Part shown: positions 1 through 8,986 of the stretch, piece by piece
Layout of the letters: each line of letters opens with the position of its first letter
Position numbering within the stretch: the stretch's first letter is position 1
Assembly: GCA_015068125.1 (NCBI GenBank)
Contig: SVLD01000014.1
Span: 1-40,496 of the forward strand
Source of the DNA: Oscillospiraceae bacterium
GTDB lineage: Bacteria > Bacillota > Clostridia > Oscillospirales > Oscillospiraceae
DNA length: 40,496 bases
Direction: 5' to 3'
Made by a program: the position numbers and the translations under genes
The notes under the pieces: generated by a model
What the model saw: the letters and a program-made list of their open reading frames with translations, nothing else
What the model was told of the DNA's origin: nothing
Databases searched by the model: none

Positions 1-114
1 GTTACCAATGAAGACATTCAGGCAGTGGAAGATCTGATTAATAATCGTCCCAGGAAATGTCTTGGCTGGAAAACACCAGCCGAAGTTTTGGCTGAAAGTG
101 TTGCACTTGCTTGA
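1..114 (+). CDS. IS30-family transposase, C-terminal end (partial)
   Basis: Frame 1 is open from the window edge to TGA at 112-114 and gives 37 residues containing INNRPRKCLGWKTPAEV. This N-x-RPRK-LGW-TP-E pattern is the usual C-terminus of IS30-family DDE transposases. The catalytic core would lie to the left, outside the window, so it is unknown whether the element is intact. No clear terminal inverted repeat is recognisable in the 60 bases after the stop; a hairpin repeat begins almost immediately there. Confidence 0.8.
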   Translation, partial: VTNEDIQAVEDLINNRPRKCLGWKTPAEVLAESVALA

Positions 115-489
115 CAATCCGCCGTGGCACGGCGTAAGCCGTGACGGAGGGAGAGAAACAAGAAAAGAATAGTCTCTCCCCCAGTCTTTTGCTTCGCACT
201 GCCGCAAAGCTAAGGTAATCGCTACGCGATATTATTTAGACTCGCTTCGCTACCCTCGTCAGAGGGGGCCTTGATGCACACATGACCGCATCTGCGGTGG
301 TAGGGCAGGACACGCAAGCGAAGGATAATTCGATGAGCCTATAGGCTCGGCTGCTAAAAGGCCCTAAGGGGGCCTGTGCATACCACCGGCACGGCCGGTG
401 GTTATGATTTTCCCCCTTGTCATCCTGAGCGACGCGAAGCGGAGTCGAAGGATCCGTTCCCCTTGGCCTTGCCAGGAAGGGCAGATGAA
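115..489. repeat. Non-coding stretch with hairpin repeats
   Basis: No convincing gene. It starts with a GTGGC-hairpin-GACGGA core (about 121-150), the same core seen near 18.5, 27.0, 32.3 and 36.3 kb. At 382-402 there is a 9-bp perfect hairpin (ACCACCGGC / GCCGGTGGT, 3-nt loop). At 419-455 there is half of a second repeat type beginning GTCATCCTGAGCG and ending GGATCC, related to the full palindrome at 32383-32480. Short reading frames here cross these palindromes and are not supported. Confidence 0.6.
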
Positions 490-518
490 AACAGCCTGCG
501 GGAATTCCGCAGGCTGTT
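490..518 (-). terminator. Terminator after dnaJ
   Basis: 12-bp perfect stem (490-501 with 507-518) and 5-nt loop, followed on the minus strand by a short T-run (GTTTTC). It lies 4 bases past the dnaJ stop codon and fits the end of the heat-shock operon. Confidence 0.8.
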
Positions 519-522
519 GCTT

Positions 523-1656
523 TTAATCAAAGAAATCCTTCAAGGTTTCGAAAAACTTCTTCCGCTTCGGGGTCTCGCCGATGGAGCCTTCCAGCTGCCG
601 CAGCAGCTCTTTCTGCTCTTTGCTGAGCTTGGTGGGGGTTTCTACCACCACGGTAAACCGCTGACTGCCCCGGCGGCTGCCTCCCATGGGGATGCCTTTG
701 CCGGGCATGGTAAAGACCGTGCCGGTCTGGGTTCCCTCCGGCAGGTTGTAGGGCACCTTGCCATCCAGGGTGGGCACCTGGATCTCCGCGCCCAGAGCTG
801 CCTGAGCGAAGGAAATGGGCACTTCGCAGTACACCGTGTAGTCCTGTCGGCTGAAGATGGGGTGCCGCTTGATGAGGATATCCACCAGCAGGTCGCCCTT
901 GGGGCCGCCGTTGGTGCCTACGCAGCCCTCGCCGGAGACCCGTAGGGTCTGGCCGTGATCCACGCCGGCGGGAATTTTGATTTTAATCTTCTGGGTGCGG
1001 CGGACCTTGCCCTTGCCACGGCAGGTGGAGCAGGGATTCTTTACGATCTTGCCACGGCCACTGCACTGGGGGCATACGGTGGTGGACTGCATCTGCATAC
1101 CCATGAAATTCTGGGTGGTTCGCACCTGACCGGCACCACGGCAGTAGGAGCAGGTCTCCACTTCGCCGTCGGCAGAGCCGGAACCGGAGCAGGCGGAGCA
1201 GTTTTCGATCCGCTGGGCGGATACCTGCTTTTCACAGCCGAAGGCCGCTTCCTCAAAGGTCAGCTCCAGCCGTGCGCCTACATTTTCACCCCGGCGGGGG
1301 GCATTGGCGCTGCGGCTTCTGGCGCCACCGCCAAAGAAGGAGCCGAAGATGTCGCCCAGGTCGCCGAAATCCCCGAAGCCGCCAAAGCCACCGCCGTAGC
1401 CGCCCTGACCGCCGCCGTAGTTGGGGTCTACGCCGGCAAAGCCGAACTGGTCATACCGGGCACGCTTGTCGTCGTCGGAGAGAACCTCATAGGCCTCCGC
1501 GGCCTCCTTAAACTTCTCTTCGGCCTCTTTGTTGTCCGGGTTCCGGTCGGGATGGTACTTCAGTGCCAGCTTCCGGTAGGCCTTTTTTATGTCCTCGGCG
1601 CCGGCACCCTTCTGGACACCCAGCACCTCGTAATAGTCGCGTTTATTTTCTGCCAT
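523..1656 (-). CDS. dnaJ: Chaperone protein DnaJ (Hsp40)
   Basis: Co-chaperone that delivers unfolded clients to DnaK and stimulates its ATPase in the cytosol. The 377 residues are the usual length. The J domain occupies about residues 5-70, with the catalytic HPD at 35-37. A Gly/Phe-rich linker runs from about 78 to 112. The zinc-binding domain has four CxxC pairs (C153/C156, C169/C172, C195/C198, C209/C212). The C-terminal substrate-binding domains follow. It is the last heat-shock gene before the hairpin at 490-518. It is separated from dnaK by about 625 bp containing a DUF559 gene and inverted repeats, and a hairpin follows dnaK. Co-transcription with dnaK is therefore uncertain; read-through from the CIRCE promoter or a local promoter are both possible. 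Confidence 0.97.
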   Translation of the reverse strand: MAENKRDYYEVLGVQKGAGAEDIKKAYRKLALKYHPDRNPDNKEAEEKFKEAAEAYEVLSDDDKRARYDQFGFAGVDPNYGGGQGGYGGGFGGFGDFGDLGDIFGSFFGGGARSRSANAPRRGENVGARLELTFEEAAFGCEKQVSAQRIENCSACSGSGSADGEVETCSYCRGAGQVRTTQNFMGMQMQSTTVCPQCSGRGKIVKNPCSTCRGKGKVRRTQKIKIKIPAGVDHGQTLRVSGEGCVGTNGGPKGDLLVDILIKRHPIFSRQDYTVYCEVPISFAQAALGAEIQVPTLDGKVPYNLPEGTQTGTVFTMPGKGIPMGGSRRGSQRFTVVVETPTKLSKEQKELLRQLEGSIGETPKRKKFFETLKDFFD

Positions 1657-1699
1657 AGGATTTCACCTCGTTCTATAAAAAAGTGGCAAAGCCACAAAC

Positions 1700-1756
1700 C
1701 CTTCCCCCGGGGGGAAGGTGGCTCAGGCGAAGCCTGAGTCGGAAGAGGAACGGCGA
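1700..1756 (+). repeat. Hairpin repeat unit, left flank of DUF559 gene
   Basis: Starts with a 21-bp block (1700-1720) containing the palindrome CCTTCCCCCGGGGGGAAGG. A small hairpin (CTCAGGC / GCCTGAG) and CGGAAGAGGAA-c-GGCGA follow. The same outer blocks recur in inverted orientation at 2166-2223, on the other side of the DUF559 gene, but around a different hairpin. Confidence 0.8.
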
Positions 1757-1760
1757 AAAC

Positions 1761-2123
1761 TTAAACATTTTGGGTAGTCCGTTCCTTTACAGCCATATCA
1801 ATAGCTGCACAAACATTATCAAACTTTTTAAAAATATCCAGATTACTGAATCGCAGCACGGTCAACCCAAGACTTTGTAAATATGCAGTTCGTCTGTTGT
1901 CGTATTCTTTTTCCGCGGGGGTGCAGTGCTGAGAACCATCCAATTCTATCACCAACTTTGCTTGATGACAGTAAAAATCCACAATATAGTTTCCAATCAC
2001 ATACTGTTTGCGAAATCGTAGAGGATAGCGGCATAGAAACTGATACCAAAGATGCGCTTCTTCCTTAGTTAGATTTTTCCGGAGTGTTTGTGCCCTTGTT
2101 TTCAGCGTTTTATTTTGCTCCAT
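1761..2123 (-). CDS. DUF559 (Vsr-like endonuclease fold) protein
   Basis: 120 residues. The core IVDFYCHQAKLVIELDGSQH carries the D...E-x-D pattern of the DUF559 branch of PD-(D/E)xK nucleases, related in fold to very-short-patch repair endonucleases. The N-terminal TRAQTLRKNLTKEEAHLWY is typical of the family. The ATG at 2121-2123 follows a good ribosome site (GGAGGA, about 9 bases upstream). Its cellular role is not established; family members are usually small orphan genes. It interrupts the hrcA-grpE-dnaK-dnaJ order and is bounded by two inverted hairpin units (1700-1756 and 2166-2223), which suggests it arrived as cargo of that repeat. A paralogue lies at 18596-18938. The family call is firm, the function is not. 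Confidence 0.88.
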   Translation of the reverse strand: MEQNKTLKTRAQTLRKNLTKEEAHLWYQFLCRYPLRFRKQYVIGNYIVDFYCHQAKLVIELDGSQHCTPAEKEYDNRRTAYLQSLGLTVLRFSNLDIFKKFDNVCAAIDMAVKERTTQNV

Positions 2124-2165
2124 AGCATTTTTCCTCCGTCGAAATCATCTGAAATACGCAACTTG

Positions 2166-2223
2166 TCGCCATTCCTCTTCCGCCCCAGTGTGCGCACTGG
2201 GGCACCTTCCCCCCGGGGGAAGG
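2166..2223 (-). repeat. Hairpin repeat unit, right flank of DUF559 gene
   Basis: Inverted copy of the unit at 1700-1756. The 21-bp block at 2203-2223 is the exact reverse complement of 1700-1720, and TTCCTCTTCCG at 2172-2182 matches the inner block. The hairpin between them differs in sequence (CCCCAGTG / CACTGGGG) but still pairs perfectly, so its structure rather than its sequence is kept. Confidence 0.8.
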
Positions 2224-2251
2224 TATCGCCGCAAGCACTAAAAACACCAAT

Positions 2252-2273
2252 AAGGGGCGGAAGGCCGCCCCTT
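2252..2273 (-). terminator. Hairpin after dnaK
   Basis: 9-bp stem AAGGGGCGG / CCGCCCCTT with a 4-nt loop, 8 bases past the dnaK stop. The T-run on the minus strand is weak and some bases downstream, so it may be an attenuating terminator or an mRNA 3'-end stabiliser. Confidence 0.55.
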
Positions 2274-2281
2274 TGGTTATA

Positions 2282-4099
<1,818 letters not shown>

Positions 4100-4113
4100 C
4101 TAGTGTTATTCAA

Positions 4114-4218
4114 ATTGAAAATTGAAAATTGAAAATTGAAAATTGAAAATTGAAAATTGAAAATTGAAAGTTGAAAATTGAAAGTTGAAAGTTGAAAATT
4201 GAAAGTTGAAAATTGAAA
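4114..4218. repeat. 15 tandem heptamers between grpE and dnaK
   Basis: Exactly 15 consecutive 7-bp units fill 105 bases: 11 are ATTGAAA and 4 are GTTGAAA (units starting at 4170, 4184, 4191 and 4205). The array runs nearly from the grpE stop to the dnaK leader. A shorter run of the same unit occurs between acsD and the cooC-like gene (about 30333-30352). On the transcribed strand the array is a C/T/A tract within the hrcA operon mRNA. Confidence 0.95.
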
Positions 4219-4226
4219 ATTTGAAT

Positions 4227-4736
4227 TTAGTTCGCCACTTGCACCATGGCGAAGCGGACGATTTTGTCACCCATCTTAAATCCCTGCTGGAACACCTGGG
4301 TGATGGTGTTTTCCGGGATGCTTTCGTCGTCGATATGCACAATGGCGTTGTGCAGATTGGGATCGAACTGGTCGCCCTCCGCACCGAAAATTTCCACGCC
4401 CAGGCCTTCCAGGATCTTCACCAGCTCGGTCATGGTCATTTCCACGCCCTTTTTGAATGCGGCGTCCTGGGTTTCCTGCTGCAGCGCCCGGTGGAGATTG
4501 TCGTACACCGGCAGCAGCTTTTCCACTGCGTCGCTGCGGCCGTTTTGGTAGGACTGCTCCTTTTCTTTGGCGGTGCGCTTGCGGAAATTGTCGTATTCCG
4601 CTGCCAGACGCAGGTGTGCGTCGTGCTCTGCGTTATATTTTTCCTCAAAGGGGTTGACTTCCGGAGTTTCCTCCATGATTTCTTCCACAACCTCTTCGGC
4701 TACGGTGTCTTTCTTTTCCTTTTCCTTCTTTGCCAC
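4227..4736 (-). CDS. grpE: Nucleotide exchange factor GrpE
   Basis: Dimeric thermosensor that releases ADP from DnaK. 169 residues, typical for Firmicutes. The first 45 residues are acidic and Lys/Glu-rich (disordered). A long helix follows around AAEYDNFRKRTAKEKE (dimer coiled coil), then LLPVYDNLHRAL and a C-terminal beta-wing domain with the usual VEIFGAEGDQFDPNLHNAI region. It sits 15 bases after hrcA on the same strand, so the two are co-transcribed under CIRCE control. The stop codon abuts the heptamer array. Confidence 0.96.
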   Translation of the reverse strand: MAKKEKEKKDTVAEEVVEEIMEETPEVNPFEEKYNAEHDAHLRLAAEYDNFRKRTAKEKEQSYQNGRSDAVEKLLPVYDNLHRALQQETQDAAFKKGVEMTMTELVKILEGLGVEIFGAEGDQFDPNLHNAIVHIDDESIPENTITQVFQQGFKMGDKIVRFAMVQVAN

Positions 4737-4751
4737 GATGGTTCCTCCAAA

Positions 4752-5810
4752 TTATTTTTCCGTCCCGGTGGGCAGCTGGGGCTGCTCCGGCTTGTTGAAC
4801 ATCTTCGACAAGCTCTCAGCAAAATAGCTCAGGCGAGCGGTAACCTTGGCATAATCCATCCGGGTGGGACCTACCACGCCGATCATACCCTGCAGGCCGT
4901 CACCAATGTCGAATTTCGTCATGACAACGGAGGTGTCTTTCAGCTCTGCGGCCACATTTTCCGGGCCAACCAGAACCTGAGTGCCGTTGGCATTTTGCAT
5001 CACCGCGGGGAGGTTGCTCAAGGTATCCTCGTCCAGGGTGGTCAGCATCCGCTGGGCTTTATCAATATCCCGGTATTCCGGGTGGTGCAGCAGTCTTGCC
5101 TGGCCTGCCACTGCCATATTGGTGCTGGCGCTGCGGTTCAGAGTGTCCACCGCGAATTCCACGATCACCGGCACTAAGCTGGCAGCCGCCCCGGCGGAGG
5201 CCATGACCCGCTCCATAAGGTTGGCGGTGAATTCTTCCGGGTACAGGTCGATCATGGTGGCATTCAGCAGGGCAGAGAGGAGCTTCAGCTCACTTTCGCC
5301 CACATGGAGAGGCAGCTTAATCAGCTTGTTGACAACTTCCTCGTTGCTGAGCATCAGCACCAGAATGAAGCTGCCGCTGCCGGCCAAAATCAGATCGAAC
5401 CGCTTTACCTGGGCGCCGCCCTGCCGGGCGGCAACGGAGATGGCGGGAAGATCCGTGGCCTGGGAGACCAGCTTTGCCACACGCTCCATCATTTTGTCCA
5501 CCCGCTGCATTTTTTCTTCAATGGCGGTGTTGATGGAATGGGCTTCATCGATACTCAGTCGGTACTCAGCCATCAGCTCATCCACATACAGCCGGTAGCC
5601 GGCGGCAGAGGGAATGCGGCCGGCGCTGGTGTGGGGCTGCTCCAGATAACCCATAGCCGTGAGCTCCGCCATTTCGTTGCGGATGGTGGCGGAGGAGTAG
5701 TTCATGTCCGGCAGCTCGGCGATGGCCTTGGATCCTACGGGCTCGGCTGTGCGGATATACAGATCCGCGATGGAGCGCAGGACCTTTTTCTTCCGTTCGG
5801 TCATTTCCAT
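4752..5810 (-). CDS. hrcA: Heat-inducible transcription repressor HrcA
   Basis: Repressor of class I heat-shock genes that binds the CIRCE inverted repeat; its folding depends on GroEL, which couples it to protein damage. 352 residues, normal length. The N-terminal winged helix spans about 1-75 (LRSIADLYIRTAEPVGSKAI, then SSATIRNEMAELTAMGYLEQPHTSAGR). A dimerisation/inserted domain and a GAF-like C-terminal domain ending GPTRMDYAKV follow. It is the first gene of the operon, and a perfect CIRCE lies 16 bases upstream of its start, so it is autoregulated. Confidence 0.97.
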   Translation of the reverse strand: MEMTERKKKVLRSIADLYIRTAEPVGSKAIAELPDMNYSSATIRNEMAELTAMGYLEQPHTSAGRIPSAAGYRLYVDELMAEYRLSIDEAHSINTAIEEKMQRVDKMMERVAKLVSQATDLPAISVAARQGGAQVKRFDLILAGSGSFILVLMLSNEEVVNKLIKLPLHVGESELKLLSALLNATMIDLYPEEFTANLMERVMASAGAAASLVPVIVEFAVDTLNRSASTNMAVAGQARLLHHPEYRDIDKAQRMLTTLDEDTLSNLPAVMQNANGTQVLVGPENVAAELKDTSVVMTKFDIGDGLQGMIGVVGPTRMDYAKVTARLSYFAESLSKMFNKPEQPQLPTGTEK

Positions 5811-5826
5811 AGCTGTCCTTCCTTTC

Positions 5827-5853
5827 TTAGCACTCGTTGTACTTGAGTGCTAA
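5827..5853 (-). promoter_or_regulatory. CIRCE operator (HrcA binding site)
   Basis: TTAGCACTC-N9-GAGTGCTAA, a perfect match to the CIRCE consensus, just downstream of the -10 box of the hrcA promoter. A third half-site lies at 5869-5877, inside the -35/-10 spacer. Confidence 0.97.
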
Positions 5854-5857
5854 GCAC

Positions 5858-5886
5858 ACTATACAGCAGAGTGCTAAAAAAGTCAA
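5858..5886 (-). promoter_or_regulatory. Promoter of hrcA-grpE-dnaK operon
   Basis: Minus strand: -35 TTGACT (5881-5886), 17-bp spacer, -10 TATAGT (5858-5863). This is a vegetative sigma-A type promoter. CIRCE begins 4 bases downstream of the -10 box, so bound HrcA would block initiation. Confidence 0.9.
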
Positions 5887-5966
5887 TAGGTATCTTATTA
5901 ATAATTTTTGAACAATTCCTTTTATATATACATAATCCCTGTAAAATCCGGGTTTTCTTTGGATTT

Positions 5967-6034
5967 GTAGGGACCGGCGTCCTCGACGGTCCCTTTTCTG
6001 AAATCTGCGGACCGTCCGGGAGGCCGGTCCCTAC
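5967..6034. repeat. Nested palindromic intergenic repeat
   Basis: Outer arms GTAGGGACCGGC (5967-5978) and GCCGGTCCCTAC (6023-6034) pair perfectly. Inner arms GACGGTCC (5985-5992) and GGACCGTC (6009-6016) pair again. It lies in the divergent region between hrcA and ppdK, outside both promoters. The rest of the 5887-6116 stretch is AT-rich with no gene visible. Confidence 0.75.
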
Positions 6035-6116
6035 ATCCCTCCCTCGGGATGATAAGGCTGTTGCAGATATAAATGAATAAAAGTTTGAAATTCTCAAGAA
6101 AAATTAGGAAAAATAT

Positions 6117-6145
6117 TTGATTTTTTCATCACTGCATGGTATACT
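6117..6145 (+). promoter_or_regulatory. ppdK: Promoter of ppdK
   Basis: -35 TTGATT (6117-6122), 17-bp spacer, -10 TATACT (6140-6145). A 7-bp hairpin (TGAGCGG / CCGCTCA, 6186-6207) lies in the leader just before the ribosome site AAAGAAAGGGG (6212-6222). It could stabilise the mRNA 5' end; that role is inference. Confidence 0.85.
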
Positions 6146-6230
6146 GTATGCGCATAAAAAGAAATGATCAAAAAATGCAAAAAAATGAGCGGCAAATGGA
6201 CCGCTCACACTAAAGAAAGGGGTAATTCCA

Positions 6231-8852
6231 ATGCACAAGTATGTTTACCTGTTTACCGAAGGCAACGGTTCCATGCGTGAGCTGCTGGGCGGTAAGGGCG
6301 CTAACCTGGCTGAAATGACCAACATCGGTCTGCCTGTTCCCCAGGGTTTCACCATCTCCACCGAGGCCTGCACCCAGTACTATGAGGACGGCCGTCAGAT
6401 CAACGCCGATATTCAGGCTCAGATCATGGAGCACGTCAGCAAGCTGGAGTCCATCACCGGCAAGAAGTTCGGTGACAAGGAGAATCCTCTGCTGGTTTCC
6501 GTCCGTTCCGGCGCTCGGGCTTCCATGCCCGGCATGATGGACACCATCCTGAACCTGGGTCTTAACGAGGATGTTGTCAATGTTCTGGCTACCAAGTCCG
6601 GCAATCCCCGCTGGGCATGGGACTGCTACCGCCGCTTTATCCAGATGTATTCCGACGTCGTTATGGAAGTCGGCAAGAAGTACTTCGAGGCCCTCATCGA
6701 CGAGATGAAGGAGAAGAAGGGTGTGGTTCAGGACGTGGAGCTGACTGCTGACGACCTGAAGGAGCTGGCCGGCCAGTTCAAGGCTGAGTACAAGGCCAAG
6801 ATCGGCACCGACTTCCCCTCCGATCCCGTTGAGCAGCTGATGGGCGCTGTCAAGGCCGTGTTCCGTTCCTGGGACAACCCCCGCGCCAATATCTACCGCC
6901 GCGAGAACGACATCCCCTACTCCTGGGGCACCGCTGTTAACGTTCAGTCCATGGCCTTTGGCAACATGGGCGACGATTGCGGTACCGGTGTTGCTTTCAC
7001 CCGTGACCCCGCTACCGGTAAGCGCGGCCTGATGGGCGAGTTCCTGACCAACGCCCAGGGCGAAGACGTTGTCGCCGGCGTTCGTACTCCCATGCCTATC
7101 TCCGAGATGGCTGACAAGTTCCCCGAGGCATTTGCTCAGTTTGAGAAGGTTTGCCAGATCCTGGAGAACCACTACCGCGATATGCAGGACATGGAGTTCA
7201 CCGTTGAGAACGGCAAGCTCTACATGCTGCAGACCCGTAACGGCAAGCGTACTGCTCCTGCCGCTCTGAAGATCGCCTGCGATCTGGTGGACGAGGGCAT
7301 GATCGACGAGAAGAAGGCCGTTTCCATGATCGACCCCCGTAACCTGGACACCCTGCTGCATCCCCAGTTCGACACCAAGGCTCTGAAGGCTGCCGAGCCC
7401 ATCGGTAAGGCTCTGCCCGCTTCCCCCGGCGCTGCTGCCGGTAAGATCGTCTTCACCGCTGAGGACGCCAAGGAATGGGCAGCCCGCGGCGAGAAGGTCG
7501 TTCTGGTTCGTCTGGAGACCTCTCCTGAGGATATCGAAGGCATGATGGCCGCTCAGGGCATCCTGACCGTCCGTGGCGGTATGACCTCTCACGCCGCCGT
7601 TGTCGCCCGTGGCATGGGCACCTGCTGTGTCTCCGGCTGCACCGACATCAAGATGGACGAGGAGAATAAGGTCTTCACCCTGGCCGGCAAGACCTTCCAC
7701 GAGGGCGACGAGCTGTCCCTGGATGGCTCCACCGGTAACATCTACGACGGCCTGATCCCCACCAAGGATGCTGAGATCGCCGGCGAGTTCGGCCGCATCA
7801 TGGCTTGGGCTGACCAGTACCGCACTCTGAAGGTTCGCACCAATGCTGACTCCCCCCGTGACGCTATCAAGGCAAGATCCCTGGGCGCTGAGGGTATCGG
7901 CCTGTGCCGTACCGAGCATATGTTCTTCGAGGAAGGCCGTATCGCTTCCTTCCGTGAGATGATCTGCTCCGACACTGTTGAGGAGCGCGAGGCTGCTCTG
8001 GCGAAGATCATGCCCATGCAGCAGGCTGACTTTGAGGGTCTGTACGAGGCTATGGAAGGCAACCCCGTTTGCATCCGTTTCCTGGATCCCCCGCTGCATG
8101 AGTTCGTCCCCACCACTGAGGAGGACATCGCTGCTCTGGCTGCTTCTCAGGGTAAGACCGTTGAGGACATCAAGAACATCATCGCTTCTCTGCACGAGTT
8201 CAACCCCATGATGGGTCACCGTGGCTGCCGTCTGAGCGTCACCTACCCCGAGATCGCTGCTATGCAGACCAAGGCTGTCATCCGTGCTGCTCTGGCTGTT
8301 AAGGGTCGTCATCCCGAGTGGAATATCGTTCCCGAGATCATGATCCCCCTGGTTGGCGATGTCAAGGAGCTGAAGTTCGTTAAGTCCGTTGTGGTCAAGA
8401 CCGCTGACGCTGAGATCGCCGCTTCCGGCATTGAGCTGCACTACGAGGTCGGCACCATGATCGAGATTCCCCGGGCCTGCCTGACCGCTGACGAGATCGC
8501 TAAGGAAGCTGAGTTCTTCTGCTTCGGCACCAACGACCTGACTCAGATGACCTTCGGCTTCAGCCGTGACGACGCCGGCAAGTTCCTGGATGCTTACTAC
8601 GCTTCCAAGATCTACGAGAACGATCCCTTCGCCAAGCTGGATCAGACCGGTGTTGGCATGCTGATGGAGATGGCTGTCTCCAAGGGCAAGGCCAGCGGCA
8701 AGAAGCTGCACTACGGCATCTGCGGCGAGCACGGCGGCGACCCCGTTTCCGTCGAGTTCTGCCACAAGATCGGCCTGGACTATGTGTCCTGCAGCCCCTT
8801 CCGTGTGCCCATCGCCCGCCTGGCTGCCGCCCAGGCCGCCATCAAGGGCTAA
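6231..8852 (+). CDS. ppdK: Pyruvate, phosphate dikinase
   Basis: Interconverts pyruvate + ATP + Pi and phosphoenolpyruvate + AMP + PPi; in anaerobes it can work in PPi-dependent glycolysis or gluconeogenesis. The 873 residues match the clostridial enzyme. An N-terminal nucleotide-grasp domain (about 1-340) is followed by the phosphohistidine domain with GGMTSHAAVVARGMG (catalytic His454). The C-terminal TIM barrel carries PEP-binding residues and Cys831 in YGICGEHGGDP. Codon use is strongly biased (CTG, GCT, AAG, GAG) compared with neighbours, which suggests very high expression. It is a single-gene transcript with its own promoter and a strong terminator at 8870. Confidence 0.98.
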   Translation: MHKYVYLFTEGNGSMRELLGGKGANLAEMTNIGLPVPQGFTISTEACTQYYEDGRQINADIQAQIMEHVSKLESITGKKFGDKENPLLVSVRSGARASMPGMMDTILNLGLNEDVVNVLATKSGNPRWAWDCYRRFIQMYSDVVMEVGKKYFEALIDEMKEKKGVVQDVELTADDLKELAGQFKAEYKAKIGTDFPSDPVEQLMGAVKAVFRSWDNPRANIYRRENDIPYSWGTAVNVQSMAFGNMGDDCGTGVAFTRDPATGKRGLMGEFLTNAQGEDVVAGVRTPMPISEMADKFPEAFAQFEKVCQILENHYRDMQDMEFTVENGKLYMLQTRNGKRTAPAALKIACDLVDEGMIDEKKAVSMIDPRNLDTLLHPQFDTKALKAAEPIGKALPASPGAAAGKIVFTAEDAKEWAARGEKVVLVRLETSPEDIEGMMAAQGILTVRGGMTSHAAVVARGMGTCCVSGCTDIKMDEENKVFTLAGKTFHEGDELSLDGSTGNIYDGLIPTKDAEIAGEFGRIMAWADQYRTLKVRTNADSPRDAIKARSLGAEGIGLCRTEHMFFEEGRIASFREMICSDTVEEREAALAKIMPMQQADFEGLYEAMEGNPVCIRFLDPPLHEFVPTTEEDIAALAASQGKTVEDIKNIIASLHEFNPMMGHRGCRLSVTYPEIAAMQTKAVIRAALAVKGRHPEWNIVPEIMIPLVGDVKELKFVKSVVVKTADAEIAASGIELHYEVGTMIEIPRACLTADEIAKEAEFFCFGTNDLTQMTFGFSRDDAGKFLDAYYASKIYENDPFAKLDQTGVGMLMEMAVSKGKASGKKLHYGICGEHGGDPVSVEFCHKIGLDYVSCSPFRVPIARLAAAQAAIKG

Positions 8853-8869
8853 GATTTCACCCAATAACG

Positions 8870-8900
8870 AATCCCCGCCGATTGCTCGGCGGGGATTTTT
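8870..8900 (+). terminator. Terminator after ppdK (copy 1 of 3)
   Basis: AATCCCCGCCGA / TCGGCGGGGATT stem followed by TTTTTG. The same 28-base stem-loop recurs at 10930-10957 and 11576-11603, with similar upstream bases (CAATAA). Confidence 0.95.
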
Positions 8901-8907
8901 GTATCTG

Positions 8908-8936
8908 TTGCAAAATTTGGGGAACCGTGCTATACT
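8908..8936 (+). promoter_or_regulatory. Promoter of MFS transporter gene
   Basis: -35 TTGCAA (8908-8913), 17-bp spacer, -10 TATACT (8931-8936). It starts 8 bases after the ppdK terminator T-run, so the MFS gene is transcribed independently. Confidence 0.8.
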
Positions 8937-8986
8937 GAGCAACGGCAGTTTTGCCCGCGCACAAGAATACCCACAGGAGGTATGAT

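Noticed and set aside
4114..4218. Possible coding or origin-type iterons
   Set aside because: Seven-base perfect units without a replication gene or DnaA boxes; better described as a simple tandem repeat.
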